A DNA stretch of 64,000 bases. Source: Trachythela sp. YZ-2020. Its lineage: Eukaryota; Cnidaria; Anthozoa; Malacalcyonacea; Clavulariidae. The translations under genes and the position numbers were made by a program. Positions 8,187 through 16,639 of the stretch are shown here, piece by piece. The notes under the pieces are model-generated. The model ran no database searches. It saw nothing but the letters and a program-made list of their open reading frames with translations, and had not been told where the DNA came from. Each line of letters begins with the position of its first letter. The first letter of the stretch is position 1. The stretch is from the NCBI GenBank assembly GCA_016169945.1, contig JADLSH010000217.1, positions 2,852,001 through 2,916,000 on the forward strand. Direction: 5' to 3'.

Positions 8187-9560
8187 TTAGGGTAACAAAA
8201 GAAACTTCATAATATAACCTGTTACCATCGATAATACTAATAGTGCTGTCATTGAGTAGTCCGAAGAATAATCATATCTGGGACGATCTGTGGACCGAAG
8301 TGCAGAAACATTAGGACTATTTAATACTTCTTCTAACGAAGTGGGGTTCGCGTTTGGAGGATCTGGTTTTGTGTTTGTAGAAGTAACAGATGGTGTAACA
8401 CTAGGAATGACAGATGATAAGACCTCCTTGTTAACATTTTCGTTATGACCAAATGTCATACCACCACCAACTACCATTAAAATGTTGTTGTAACCTGGTA
8501 TTTTTTGTTTTAAAATTATCATATCACTTGGAATAAGAATGACACCCGGACTAATTGCAAAGTTTAAAATTACATTAGTACCTTTTATGGCATTTCTCAT
8601 GTTAGAGAAGGTTACAGTTTGATCGTCCTGTATAATAGTATCTTCCACAAGTTTCTTAAAAACCTCTTGTGTTTGTAAGGACTTGGCACCTTTTCCCACG
8701 ATAGCCCATCTGGTACTTGCTTGTGCACCGAGCACACAGTACACATAAGATTCTAAACTTTGCTGGAATAACAACTGTCCGGTTTGTGTTAATCCAGTTG
8801 ACTCTGTTGCAATGAACATTTTGTAATCGTCCAAACTTTTAACGGTCCTGTCACCGCGCTTCTCGTATCTAATACCAGATTGACCAAATTTACCAATCTC
8901 TGGTCTGTAATTTCTAACACTACCGTGTGGTTGTTTTGCTAACCAAGTACCTATCTGTTCCATTCCGTGGTGAAATTCTGTACTCCACTCGTACACGACA
9001 GGAATGTTATTATTTACTATATTTTTAATTCTTTGGTTTAAAAACCTATTCATCTTACTAGGGTTTCTAAGAAATCTTCTCATATGGTAATACAAATGGT
9101 ACCTAGCCAAGTTACCAACAAATGTATTTTCGGACTGGAAATGTTTGGTACTAATACCGCAAACATAGGTTGCAATGTAAGCGGCCAAACAAGCAGCTAA
9201 ATAGGGGTTCTCTGCGTAGTCGTTAAACTTTAACATATTTTTAGTAACTACAAGGTCTGGAAGGGTTGGGTCAAAACTCATAGTGTCGTTGACAAAAATG
9301 TTCATTGTTTTAGGGTTTCCAACAAAGGGTCCTTTTATGAAACCTTGTACAACCCCTTTCACATTCCATATTCTAGGTTGCCAGTCCAATGCCCAACCAA
9401 AAGCGAAATTCTTAGCCTTAATATCGTAAGCCCTGCTGTTATGCACAAACATTGTCCTAACGAACAAAGTCTTGCCAGCATAGTCCTTTACAGGTTGGAA
9501 CATAAACTTAGAAACATCTGCGTATGGGTATTTTTCTTTGAATGCTTGTTGTGTTGCCAT
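8187..9560 (-). CDS. Large conserved Polinton structural protein, C-terminal membrane anchor
   Basis: I take the start at 9560 (MATQQ), because P2 starts at the same point and the longer 9587 start would overlap the divergent mCP gene; this gives 457 residues. Recognisable conserved blocks shared with P2 30278-31630 are KYPYADV-KFMFQPVKDY, GWALDWQPRIWN, AACLAAYI-TYVCGIS, RYEKRGDRT and ESTGLTQTGQLLFQQS. The C-terminal region is a variable Pro/Thr/Ser linker followed by a hydrophobic segment (ALLVLSMVTGYIMKFLLLP). It starts 20 bp from the mCP gene on the opposite strand. It recurs in related elements, but I know no functional name. A virion membrane or vertex protein is a reasonable guess. Confidence 0.75.
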   Translation of the reverse strand: MATQQAFKEKYPYADVSKFMFQPVKDYAGKTLFVRTMFVHNSRAYDIKAKNFAFGWALDWQPRIWNVKGVVQGFIKGPFVGNPKTMNIFVNDTMSFDPTLPDLVVTKNMLKFNDYAENPYLAACLAAYIATYVCGISTKHFQSENTFVGNLARYHLYYHMRRFLRNPSKMNRFLNQRIKNIVNNNIPVVYEWSTEFHHGMEQIGTWLAKQPHGSVRNYRPEIGKFGQSGIRYEKRGDRTVKSLDDYKMFIATESTGLTQTGQLLFQQSLESYVYCVLGAQASTRWAIVGKGAKSLQTQEVFKKLVEDTIIQDDQTVTFSNMRNAIKGTNVILNFAISPGVILIPSDMIILKQKIPGYNNILMVVGGGMTFGHNENVNKEVLSSVIPSVTPSVTSTNTKPDPPNANPTSLEEVLNSPNVSALRSTDRPRYDYSSDYSMTALLVLSMVTGYIMKFLLLP

Positions 9561-9580
9561 TTTATTTGACAGTAAATAAA

Positions 9581-10219
9581 ATGTCAATGTTAACAGTATT
9601 CGTATCCGAAAACAATGAAGATGTAAATTTGAATATCTTTCAAACTAACAAATCCAAACTGTATCTTAGATCTGCAACCATATTTTGGGAGTTTAATAAT
9701 ATACATCAACAGTACCAAATTACACATGGAACCGATAATCTTGTGTTTGAAAAAGGGTATTGGACATTCTCAAATATCCAAAGTAAACTTAAAGATGAAG
9801 GCATCACCCTTGTTGCAAACCATCGAAATTCTACATGTTCGATAAAATCTGAAAAATCTTTAAACTTGGGTAACAACATAGGTCCTATGTTAGGCTTCCC
9901 ACCTGACACTGTGTTGTTAAAAAATATCTGGCACAGTTCCAACCATGTTGATGTTAACCATGGGTTAAAATATATAAACATAGAATGTAGTATTGTAGAC
10001 ACATATCAAAACTTTGGGCCAGATGGTAATCAAAGTCGGTTAATAGCATCGTTACCGGTTACCACAACACAAGCTCTATTAGATACAACCTCATTTTACG
10101 ATAACATAAACTCAAAAAGGCCTGTGATCCAAAATTTTAATTCGTTATCGTTCAAACTTACAACTAACATTGACTTCCATGTAAACATGAGTGCCTTGTT
10201 AGAATTAGAAATAGTATAG
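9581..10219 (+). CDS. PX: P1 minor capsid (penton-like) protein, single jelly roll
   Basis: A 212-residue intact protein. It resembles the Polinton penton-type minor capsid protein: LRSATIFWEF near the start, GYWTFSNIQSKLKDE, a GPMLGF stretch, and VDVNHGLKYINIECS followed by DTYQNF and SLPV. The start at 9581 is chosen because it lies 20 bp from the divergent gene and matches the P2 start. It would occupy the vertices of the capsid built by the MCP. The P2 homologue (31655-32290) is also intact and clearly similar along its whole length. Confidence 0.85.
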   Translation: MSMLTVFVSENNEDVNLNIFQTNKSKLYLRSATIFWEFNNIHQQYQITHGTDNLVFEKGYWTFSNIQSKLKDEGITLVANHRNSTCSIKSEKSLNLGNNIGPMLGFPPDTVLLKNIWHSSNHVDVNHGLKYINIECSIVDTYQNFGPDGNQSRLIASLPVTTTQALLDTTSFYDNINSKRPVIQNFNSLSFKLTTNIDFHVNMSALLELEIV

Positions 10220-10240
10220 AGATAGAAATAAAATATAGTA

Positions 10241-11227
10241 ATGAGTTTTAAAACAGAACAAGGTCTTAGGGAATTATATCACTCTCCGGGAACAGGTTAC
10301 CAGTCTATCGAAAGATTGTACCAAAAAGCAAGGGAGTCTGACTTAGATGTCACCCGTAAACAAGTTAAAGATTGGCTTTTAACACAAAAAACTTACACGA
10401 CAACAAAACAAAAAATTGGTAAACATGTGTATCGTAAAACTATCGTTAGTGATCTTGGGGAACAACTACAATTAGACATGGTTGATATGACAGAAGGTCG
10501 TAAACCCAGTAACGATGGTCACCGTTGGATTTTAACAAGCATAGAAATATTATCTCGGTATGCTTTTACAGAACCAAGCAAAACAAAAGGCGGACTTGAT
10601 GTATCCCACGCTATGGAAAAAATACTAGTGGAATTTAGAGTTAGGTTTGGTAAGTACCCCGATGTTGTCCAATACGACGATGGGAATGAGTTTAAAAACA
10701 AGCATGTCAATGCATTATTGGACAAACTTGGAATAAAACATTTTACAACACTTATTAAAAAAGGTGGCAAGGCCTTTTTTAACAGAAAGGCCGCCCTCGT
10801 TGAGAGACTAAACAGAACTCTAAAAACAACTATGTGGAAATATTTTACGGAACACAATACAAAAAAGTGGTTGCATATTTTAGATGATGTTACATTTAAT
10901 TACAACCACAGTGTACACAGAAGTATTAAGATGAAACCCACAGATGTCAACGAGAAAAATAAGTATGAAGTTTGGACGACTTTGTACGGGGACACACCTA
11001 ACGCACTTAAAGAACCAAGATACAAAGTGGGGGATACCGTTAGGGTTGAAAAATATCACACAGGTACCAGGTTTGTAAAAGGTTACACAATTAATTTTAC
11101 GGAGGAGACATTTAAAATTACAAAAGTGTATAGAGGTGACCCTGTTATGTACGATATACAAGATATCGTAACGGGTGAGAACATACACGGTAGGTTTTAC
11201 GAAAGAGAACTTAGCGAAGTGAAGTGA
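10241..11227 (+). CDS. INT: P1 retroviral-type integrase, intact
   Basis: A 328-residue Polinton integrase (rve/DDE fold). An N-terminal helix-turn-helix/zinc-binding-like region (1-65) is followed by the catalytic core with the D-D-E triad: D79 or D82 in QLDMVDM, the Asp in QYDDGNEF (about 146-147) and Glu189 in ALVERLNRT. The C-terminal region (about 255-325) begins YKVGDTVRV and looks like the SH3/chromo-type tail of these enzymes. It joins element ends to target DNA, leaving a 6-bp duplication. This is the only uninterrupted integrase frame in the window; the P2 copy is frameshifted and split by an insertion. Confidence 0.93.
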   Translation: MSFKTEQGLRELYHSPGTGYQSIERLYQKARESDLDVTRKQVKDWLLTQKTYTTTKQKIGKHVYRKTIVSDLGEQLQLDMVDMTEGRKPSNDGHRWILTSIEILSRYAFTEPSKTKGGLDVSHAMEKILVEFRVRFGKYPDVVQYDDGNEFKNKHVNALLDKLGIKHFTTLIKKGGKAFFNRKAALVERLNRTLKTTMWKYFTEHNTKKWLHILDDVTFNYNHSVHRSIKMKPTDVNEKNKYEVWTTLYGDTPNALKEPRYKVGDTVRVEKYHTGTRFVKGYTINFTEETFKITKVYRGDPVMYDIQDIVTGENIHGRFYERELSEVK

Positions 11228-11318
11228 GCGTAGCGAACGGAACGAAGCAAGCGAAGTGAAGTGAAGTGAAGTGAGCGTAGCGAACGGAACGGAACGGAAC
11301 GAAGCAAGCGAAGTTAAA
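11215..11318. repeat. Short GAAGTGA / GCGTAGCGAACGGAAC tandem repeats
   Basis: The end of the integrase gene and the gap to the next gene hold two imperfect copies of a roughly 45-bp unit made of GAAGTGA and CGGAACGAAGCAAGCG motifs. GC content is higher than in the genes around it. P2 has only a few bases at the same junction, so this is a P1-specific expansion. Confidence 0.7.
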
Positions 11319-11324
11319 TAAAAC

Positions 11325-12635
11325 ATGGACGCAGAACAAACACAACCAGAACAACCAGAAACGGTACAAATGGAAGACTTAAACTCTGATAAACCAGACG
11401 ATGAAAACAATCTTGATGATCAAGATACTAACCTTGATGATGATGATGATGAAGCCACTACAAGTGCCCAACCTACTGACAACCCTATTAACGGTTCAAC
11501 TGTCAAACAAAAAGGGGAAACACTTGAACCTAAGTTGAATGAGAGCATACCAGTTATGACAGGTTCTGGTCAAATAAGAGAGTTAGAAGTAAAAAGTGTA
11601 TTTAAAGACTATCTTAATATAAACTTAGACAAAGATGATGGCCCAAACTCGCTAGGATTGTTAGCAAGCTTAGAAATAACAAGAAACAAAGCAAGCAAAG
11701 CAATTAATGGTATAAAATATAATGGTGTAAAAATTTACTATATGCAAGGTAGAAAAGGCATGACCCTAATGAAAAGTGATGAAAATCGTGCGCTTCAAAG
11801 AAAACAAGAAGATTTTGGAAAAGAGTTAGTAAAAGCAAAAGCAGAACATCACGCAACGGTCGCCTCTGTGGTAGAAGAACAGTCCAATATTTTTAACGAA
11901 GAGTTAAATGATGATGTAATTACTAATTCTAGGGATACATTAAATAGTACCATTAACGATAGTTATGATGATATTAGATCACAACACGAAAACATTGAGA
12001 TGGTTAATTTGGACGGGGGCAAACCCGAATGGGAGAGAGAAATACAAGCAATTTTACAATCTGGCATTCGCAAACAAAATATTAGTTACAAGGAGCAAAT
12101 AAAGTTCATAGGCAATGAGGTAAAAACTTGGCGGGAACGAAGTGTAGCAGAACAAGACCCCACCCTAAAAACTTTGTACGAGTCTGTTGCAAAGGTTGCA
12201 GAATTAGAACAAGATAACATAAGATTAAAAAATAATATAAGACCAGTGCTTACAGATGTTATAGAAATTTTACAAGATGAGACCGATAACAACCCTCTAA
12301 CAAAGTTTGAAAAATTTAAAAAGTGGGCTAAAAAGAATCTGGGTATCACAGCAGCCTTAAGTATAAGTGTTGCAGGTTTAATAACAGGAATTGTAACAGC
12401 AACAAGAAGAGCTCTCTCTGCTGGTGTTCGTGGGGTCTCCGCTTTTGGAAAAGGCCTCGCTAAAATACTTGCTAAGTTTGGTCCTGTATTTGGTGCTATC
12501 GGTAGTATTATTTCAACCGCTCTAAGTATGGGTGCGAAAGGGTTAATGTGGTTAGGTAACAACATGTGGGTTCTTGCGATAGCGTTAGGTTACTTTGCAT
12601 ACAACGAAATTCAAACTAGGTCTTATAAAAAATAA
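11325..12635 (+). CDS. Conserved Polinton protein, acidic N-terminus and C-terminal membrane segments
   Basis: A 436-residue homologue of P2 38947-40200. The first 70 residues are highly acidic and differ between the elements. The middle (about 200-330) is helical and well conserved (VVEEQ, NDELND-like, EVKTWRERS, LKTLYESV, LRNNIRPVL-type blocks). After a basic KFEKFKKWAKKN segment come two or three hydrophobic stretches (about 345-430) rich in Gly and Ala, ending with a basic tail. The pattern suggests an internal virion protein that inserts into membrane. It follows the integrase in both elements. I know no exact family. Confidence 0.72.
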   Translation: MDAEQTQPEQPETVQMEDLNSDKPDDENNLDDQDTNLDDDDDEATTSAQPTDNPINGSTVKQKGETLEPKLNESIPVMTGSGQIRELEVKSVFKDYLNINLDKDDGPNSLGLLASLEITRNKASKAINGIKYNGVKIYYMQGRKGMTLMKSDENRALQRKQEDFGKELVKAKAEHHATVASVVEEQSNIFNEELNDDVITNSRDTLNSTINDSYDDIRSQHENIEMVNLDGGKPEWEREIQAILQSGIRKQNISYKEQIKFIGNEVKTWRERSVAEQDPTLKTLYESVAKVAELEQDNIRLKNNIRPVLTDVIEILQDETDNNPLTKFEKFKKWAKKNLGITAALSISVAGLITGIVTATRRALSAGVRGVSAFGKGLAKILAKFGPVFGAIGSIISTALSMGAKGLMWLGNNMWVLAIALGYFAYNEIQTRSYKK

Positions 12636-12657
12636 TAAAATACAGTAGTAATAAAGT

Positions 12658-13062
12658 ATGAACGGTAGTACGGTAAATTTTGAAACTCCCAAAGTATTTG
12701 AAATCTCAAGTTGTTTAACATGGGGTATTGAAAAGTCTAAGTTTAAAAATGGTGGTTATAATGTACCACTTGTCATTGAAGACGATGAAATAGTACAAGA
12801 ACTTACAGATTTGGTAAACAAACACAAAACTAAAAATGTTATGAAAGGTTCTGCCGGTACCACAATATACTTATCTGTACCTGGTTTAAGTCCAAAACAA
12901 AAAACAGAACTTTTAGGTGCTGGTAGGTTGTATGTTAATGTTATTTTTGAGTGTAGTTCTGTGTATGAAAAACATGAGAGTGGTGAGAGATATTTAAACT
13001 TTAAAGTAAAAAAACTAAGAAAAGTAGGTGAGTTTATACCCGAAGGTATTGCCGAAGACTAG
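12658..13062 (+). CDS. Conserved 134-residue Polinton protein, unknown
   Basis: The homologue in P2 (40248-40624) is frameshifted, but this copy is intact. Conserved blocks are SCLTWGIE near residue 20, PLVIEDDEI, LSVPGLSPKQKTELL and VIFECSSVYEK, ending KKLRKVGE. The alternation of strand-like and charged segments would fit a small beta-rich nucleic-acid-binding protein, but no motif proves this. It is the last gene of the plus-strand run integrase - membrane protein - this gene and is closed by a strong hairpin at 13094-13124. Confidence 0.65.
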   Translation: MNGSTVNFETPKVFEISSCLTWGIEKSKFKNGGYNVPLVIEDDEIVQELTDLVNKHKTKNVMKGSAGTTIYLSVPGLSPKQKTELLGAGRLYVNVIFECSSVYEKHESGERYLNFKVKKLRKVGEFIPEGIAED

Positions 13063-13093
13063 TTAAATTAAATTAATACTGTCTGTTAAAACA

Positions 13094-13124
13094 AAATTTG
13101 TAGCCTTAATAGGTTACAAATTTT
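13094..13124. terminator. Hairpin between two convergent genes
   Basis: AAAATTTGTA(G)CC and GGTTACAAATTTT pair across a TTAATA loop. The stem lies between the stop codons at 13062 (plus) and 13140 (minus). P2 has an equivalent hairpin with a similar stem at the same junction (40638-40667). Confidence 0.6.
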
Positions 13125-13139
13125 ATAATATAATATGTC

Positions 13140-13604
13140 TCATTCTTGTTTTTCAGATGACTCGCTTGGCTCTTCCACAGTCTCTTCACTTTGTTCCGTT
13201 ATGTTTATGTGGTTGTAACATAATGTACCTAACGTGATGGTTGCCAATACATATTTACTATAATAGTCATCTGGTGTATAATTTGGCAATAGATCCTTAA
13301 TAACAAACATTATGTTCTCATCCCCAAGTATTTTTTCTATAAATTTTCCCTTCTCACTAATTGTAAAGTACTTTTCACAAAAGTTATCAGAAATGGATAC
13401 AGCAAGCATCACAAAATTAACTGCCATCTTTTGTCGGTTGGCATCATCCCTATGTTTAATGTAGTCGTTCTTTATATTTTTTAACACAGAATGTGTTGCC
13501 CTTCTTTTGTTTTTTAAATATGACTTAGTTTGGTTAATAAAACCTTTCTCGGAAAGATCTATTAACTCATTGCGTAATGTTTCAACCTCCTCAGTGGTGT
13601 CCAT
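13140..13604 (-). CDS. Conserved 154-residue Polinton protein, unknown
   Basis: Homologous to P2 41229-41660. It is helical: LRNELIDLSEKGFINQTKS at the start, a lysine/arginine-rich stretch (KNKRRATHSVLK), a hydrophobic helix (MAVNFVMLAVSISD) and a conserved KILGDENIMFVIKDL block followed by YTPDDYYSKY. The acidic tail (about 137-154) is variable. It lies directly downstream of the packaging ATPase in both elements. The pairing suggests a role in packaging or assembly, but this is inferred from position only. Confidence 0.65.
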   Translation of the reverse strand: MDTTEEVETLRNELIDLSEKGFINQTKSYLKNKRRATHSVLKNIKNDYIKHRDDANRQKMAVNFVMLAVSISDNFCEKYFTISEKGKFIEKILGDENIMFVIKDLLPNYTPDDYYSKYVLATITLGTLCYNHINITEQSEETVEEPSESSEKQE

Positions 13605-13701
13605 TTATTAGTGAGGCATGATTTTGAAACATAATTTCACACATATTTTAAAACATAATTTTGCGATGATGTATGTTTTAAAATATTTTTACAACATATA
13701 A

Positions 13702-14292
13702 TTAAAATATTATTTTATGAGAGCGAGGGAATCTAAGGTTAATCTCTAACCTGGCATATTTGTTTTCTTTAAGAGCTTTTCGTAGTGCTTCTTGTTCTTG
13801 TTTTGGAATATCTAAGAACTCATCTGATATTGTTTTCCAGGCGAGGGCACTTGGTGTGTCGAAAACTACTAACTTGGCTATGTTTTCACGGTAAGCGGGT
13901 GTGATGGCCGTTAATTTTTGGGTAATTACTATTGTACTTAGGTTGTAATGTCGTGCAGAAAACGCTAAGTTTACAAGCTCAGATGTTCTAGTTTTAACAG
14001 ATTTTGAACTCGCACAGTCGTCTAATATTATTAGGGAGTTAGTACCTTTAAAGTTATCGGAAATGTATTTTAAAAATGTATCCACTTGGTCTTGGTCACA
14101 TTGTATTGCAAAGAACCCCGGGGAGTCCTTGCACTTCCAATCTTGGTATGTTTTGTTGTACTCAAATGTGGGACAGATAAGGAATATGTATTGGAAGTGT
14201 TTGTTATACTCGTTGGTTAGTAGGTTTAATAGGTAATATGTTTTACCACATTCCGTTGCGCCAACTATAAGCATGTTAAATGGTGTTTTCAT
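13702..14292 (-). CDS. ATP: P1 A32/FtsK-HerA-type genome-packaging ATPase
   Basis: A 196-residue intact P-loop ATPase. Walker A is GATECGKT (residues 11-18), Walker B is SLIILDD (about 86-92), and the TIVITQK strand (about 120-126) matches the conserved polar motif of A32-like packaging ATPases. The length is typical of Polinton ATPases. It would drive genome entry into the capsid. The order fibre head - ATPase - unknown is the same in P2 (41669-42259), which is highly similar. The start follows AAAATAAATG, as in many genes here. Confidence 0.92.
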   Translation of the reverse strand: MKTPFNMLIVGATECGKTYYLLNLLTNEYNKHFQYIFLICPTFEYNKTYQDWKCKDSPGFFAIQCDQDQVDTFLKYISDNFKGTNSLIILDDCASSKSVKTRTSELVNLAFSARHYNLSTIVITQKLTAITPAYRENIAKLVVFDTPSALAWKTISDEFLDIPKQEQEALRKALKENKYARLEINLRFPRSHKIIF

Positions 14293-14297
14293 TTATT

Positions 14298-14709
14298 TTA
14301 TCCAACCTTGGAAAAAACTATTACAGGATCAAAAACATCATACACCAAATAAGAGTAATCATCACCAAAATAATTTGTGTAAGATTTTAATTCTACTGTT
14401 GCTCCTTTTGCAAGGGTAATAAGACCCTCCATGTAAATTTGTTGTGGAAAGGTTTTATATGTGTCACCCTGTGTCACAACTTTAAAATATGGTTTTATTA
14501 CATTTTCTACATAGAGGCAGGTTTCAAGGTCTGCATAGTCACCATCATCCGAAGAGTACCAAGTGTTGGTAGTAGTAATAACAGGGCTGCCAGATTCAAA
14601 TTTAGTTGGTTTCAAGGATAGTTTGTATTTAACTATGTAATCTCCTTGGTTGGTTATTATGGTTTTAATAATTAGGTTGTCATTTCTAGTACAAAATAGG
14701 TTTTTTTTG
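14298..14709 (-). CDS. Fibre head domain, reached by -1 frame from the collagen stalk
   Basis: An ATG-initiated frame gives 105 residues (14298-14615), but the same frame is open upstream to the T8 run at 14701-14708 (A8 in the coding strand) inside the end of the collagen gene. In P2 the same arrangement holds, and the roughly 30 codons between the run and the ATG are conserved in this frame. I therefore read this as the C-terminal head of the collagen fibre, translated after a -1 shift. It looks beta-rich ([38 protein letters not shown]). No exact fold is recognised; a trimeric receptor-binding knob is the natural analogy. A separate small protein is the alternative. Confidence 0.65.
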
Positions 14710-15463
14710 CTACTTTGTATGTGTGTTTGCCCATATTATGGTGGTAAGATACCAAAAATACATTAGAAGGCCCTTGTGGTCCGGTGTTTCCAATGTCACC
14801 TTTATCACCTTTATTTCCTTTTAACCCTTTTGCACCGGTTACACCTCTTTGTCCAGTATTTCCAGTATTGCCTGTTGCACCCATACTACCTCTATCACCT
14901 TGTACACCATCCAGTCCAGTAAACCCTCTTGGTCCAATATTACCGCGATCTCCTTTTACGCCAGCACCTGTTTGACCTTTGGGGCCTTCTGGGCCTGTGT
15001 TTCCAATTACCCCGTTTGGGCCTCTTTGACCTGTGTCACCTTTGTCGCCTTTGTCGCCTTTGTCACCTTTAAGACCTTGTGGACCTTGGAAGCCTGACAC
15101 ACCCATTAACCCAGTGTCACCTTTGCTACCTTTATCGCCTTTGTCACCTTTGTCGCCTTTTGTACCAGTGTGTGGTCCTGTGGCGCCTGAAATGCCACGA
15201 GGACCTCTTTGACCAGTGTCACCTTTTACCCCTTTTGGACCTGTGTTACCGGTGTCACCTTTAAGCCCATTTGGACCAGTGTTTCCAACATTACCTTTTG
15301 ATCCAATATCACCTTTAAACCCTTTTAACCCTCGTTGACCCGGATTACCTTGCTCGCCTTGTATTCCGTCAGGTCCTTGTGGACCTTGTGCGCCTTGTGG
15401 GCCTTGTTGACCACCTATTGCTGTGTAACGGTTATCTTTTGTAAAACCAAATGCTAACGCCAT
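14672..15463 (-). CDS. P1 collagen-like fibre stalk
   Basis: A 263-residue protein. The first 14 residues ([14 protein letters not shown]) carry the tail motif shared with five other genes here. About residues 18-232 are nearly uninterrupted Gly-X-Y triplets, with several KGDKGDKGD runs, so the chain should form a collagen triple helix. After PSN comes a short non-collagen segment, then the zero frame stops within about 9 codons of an A8 run, while the -1 frame continues into a conserved head domain. The homologue in P2 has twice the length (537 residues). A trimeric virion spike is the likely role. It is a virus-type gene within the element, not a host collagen: there is no signal peptide. 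Confidence 0.88.
   Translation of the reverse strand: MALAFGFTKDNRYTAIGGQQGPQGAQGPQGPDGIQGEQGNPGQRGLKGFKGDIGSKGNVGNTGPNGLKGDTGNTGPKGVKGDTGQRGPRGISGATGPHTGTKGDKGDKGDKGSKGDTGLMGVSGFQGPQGLKGDKGDKGDKGDTGQRGPNGVIGNTGPEGPKGQTGAGVKGDRGNIGPRGFTGLDGVQGDRGSMGATGNTGNTGQRGVTGAKGLKGNKGDKGDIGNTGPQGPSNVFLVSYHHNMGKHTYKVAKKTYFVLEMTT
14701..14708 (-). promoter_or_regulatory. Candidate -1 frameshift (slippery A8) site, P1
   Basis: In the coding strand the zero-frame codons read GCA AAA AAA ACC, which contains the heptamer A AAA AAA. A -1 slip leads into the open head frame, whereas the zero frame meets a stop within about 9 codons. The equivalent A8 is at 42678-42685 in P2. A missing base in an A9 homopolymer is the alternative explanation. 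Confidence 0.5.
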
Positions 15464-15472
15464 TATTTATGT

Positions 15473-15492
15473 CATAACTTACAAAAGTTATG
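15473..15492. terminator. Small hairpin downstream of a tail-tagged gene
   Basis: CATAACTT, an ACAA loop and AAGTTATG form a stem just past the stop of the 15509-16054 gene and upstream of the collagen start. Confidence 0.4.
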
Positions 15493-15508
15493 GAGTGAAT
15501 GGTATTTT

Positions 15509-16054
15509 TTAAATTTGTTTTATCAAAAGGTTTGGGGTTAAATCGTAATTTACTACTTCAAGATTGGATTCGTTATTGGTGTTCTGGGATGAAGTTTGTT
15601 TAAATTTTACATACATAAGTTCTATGTCTTTAAAATTTGGGATGTTTTTCGCTACTAGAAACTCTTCGTTTAAAATGAAATAATTAAAATTGGGTATTTT
15701 TTTTGTAGATAGATCTATCTCTTTGAGATCTTTTGCAAAAGTAGTTCCATCTTTCATTATACATACCAAGTTGTATAAAATTTTTATTTGAGAGTCCATT
15801 ACAGAGTCTTCATCAAAGATGTGTGTTAGAAGCCTTATTTTTGATATTTCGGTAACCATAGCGTGTGCGTAAATTAACATAGGCGCAAAGTATGCTTTGT
15901 AACTTACGGGAGACAACCATACATCTTTTACAATGCCCTTATAGATTGCATTGTAATTATTGGTAAGTAAAAAGTATTTTGGGTGTGCAACCAGAGGTTT
16001 TTGGTTGTGTATGTAGTTTGGTTCGTCGTTTGAGTATCCAAATCTAAGTGCCAT
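15509..16054 (-). CDS. Tail-tagged virion protein (MALRFGYSNDEPNYIH family)
   Basis: A 181-residue protein whose first 16 residues are identical to those of the next gene and nearly identical to two P2 genes. The remaining part is beta-like, with conserved blocks LTHIFD-D, then FILNEEF and YVKFKQ-(S/N)-ESNL before a variable C-terminus. No signal peptide or membrane segment is visible. I infer a short fibre or vertex-decoration protein attached by the shared N-terminal tag. It is the most divergent of the four short paralogues. Confidence 0.65.
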   Translation of the reverse strand: MALRFGYSNDEPNYIHNQKPLVAHPKYFLLTNNYNAIYKGIVKDVWLSPVSYKAYFAPMLIYAHAMVTEISKIRLLTHIFDEDSVMDSQIKILYNLVCIMKDGTTFAKDLKEIDLSTKKIPNFNYFILNEEFLVAKNIPNFKDIELMYVKFKQTSSQNTNNESNLEVVNYDLTPNLLIKQI

Positions 16055-16075
16055 ATTGTCTTGTCTATATTTTAT

Positions 16076-16564
16076 TTAGTAATCCACAACAAGATCTAGT
16101 GTTGACTCGTTACCATAAGTACCATCACTAAGCTGTTTAAATTTTATGTAAACACACACTATTTTGGAAAGATCACCCTTGAAATAATCGGCTATTATAT
16201 ATTCCTCATTTAAGTGAAATATTATGTTTGAGTAGTTTTCTTTCTTAAACAGTTCTATATCTCCTAGAGTAACATCATAACCAATATTGTCACTATCCAG
16301 TATGCGCATTTTATATCTTACCTTAAGATTGACTAATGTACTATCCGAATCAAATACATGTGTCAAAAGGGTTAGTTTAGAATCCTCAGTAATTCCATGT
16401 CCATAAATATAAATTTGTGGAAAACCTGATCTAATATAAGCTGGGGATTTGTAACTCTTTGAAATACTATCGTATGAAAAGTTGTATCGTAGCGAGCGTG
16501 GTAATCTTGGGATGCTGTGTATGTAATTTGGTTCGTCATTTGAATATCCAAATCTAAGTGCCAT
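16076..16564 (-). CDS. Tail-tagged virion protein, second P1 paralogue
   Basis: A 162-residue paralogue of the previous gene, closer to P2 44262-44741 and 44762-45247. It has the same 16-residue tag, then a variable loop with RYNFSYDSISKSY, then the shared core GHGITEDSKLTLLTHVFDSD, a FHLNEEYII stretch and a YIKFKQLSDGTYGNES-type end, finishing LVVDY. Tandem arrangement of two paralogues upstream of the collagen gene is the same in both Polintons, so the pair predates the split of P1 and P2. A capsid appendage role is inferred. Confidence 0.66.
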   Translation of the reverse strand: MALRFGYSNDEPNYIHSIPRLPRSLRYNFSYDSISKSYKSPAYIRSGFPQIYIYGHGITEDSKLTLLTHVFDSDSTLVNLKVRYKMRILDSDNIGYDVTLGDIELFKKENYSNIIFHLNEEYIIADYFKGDLSKIVCVYIKFKQLSDGTYGNESTLDLVVDY

Positions 16565-16588
16565 ATTGTGTTTTATTTATTTAAGTGA

Positions 16589-16627
16589 ATTTGTATTGTA
16601 TGTATGGGTTACATACAATACAAATTT
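16589..16627. terminator. Long perfect hairpin at a gene 3' end
   Basis: A 17-bp perfect stem (AATTTGTATTGTATGTA / TACATACAATACAAATT) with a TGGGT loop sits between the start of the tag gene at 16564 and the stop of the minus-strand gene 16640-17197. Its position fits the 3' end of the latter. Confidence 0.6.
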
Positions 16628-16639
16628 TTATTTATTGTC

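Noticed and set aside
14672..15463. Host collagen gene exon
   Set aside because: No signal peptide, no intron, begins with the Polinton-specific tag, and stands between capsid-type and ATPase genes in two separate elements.
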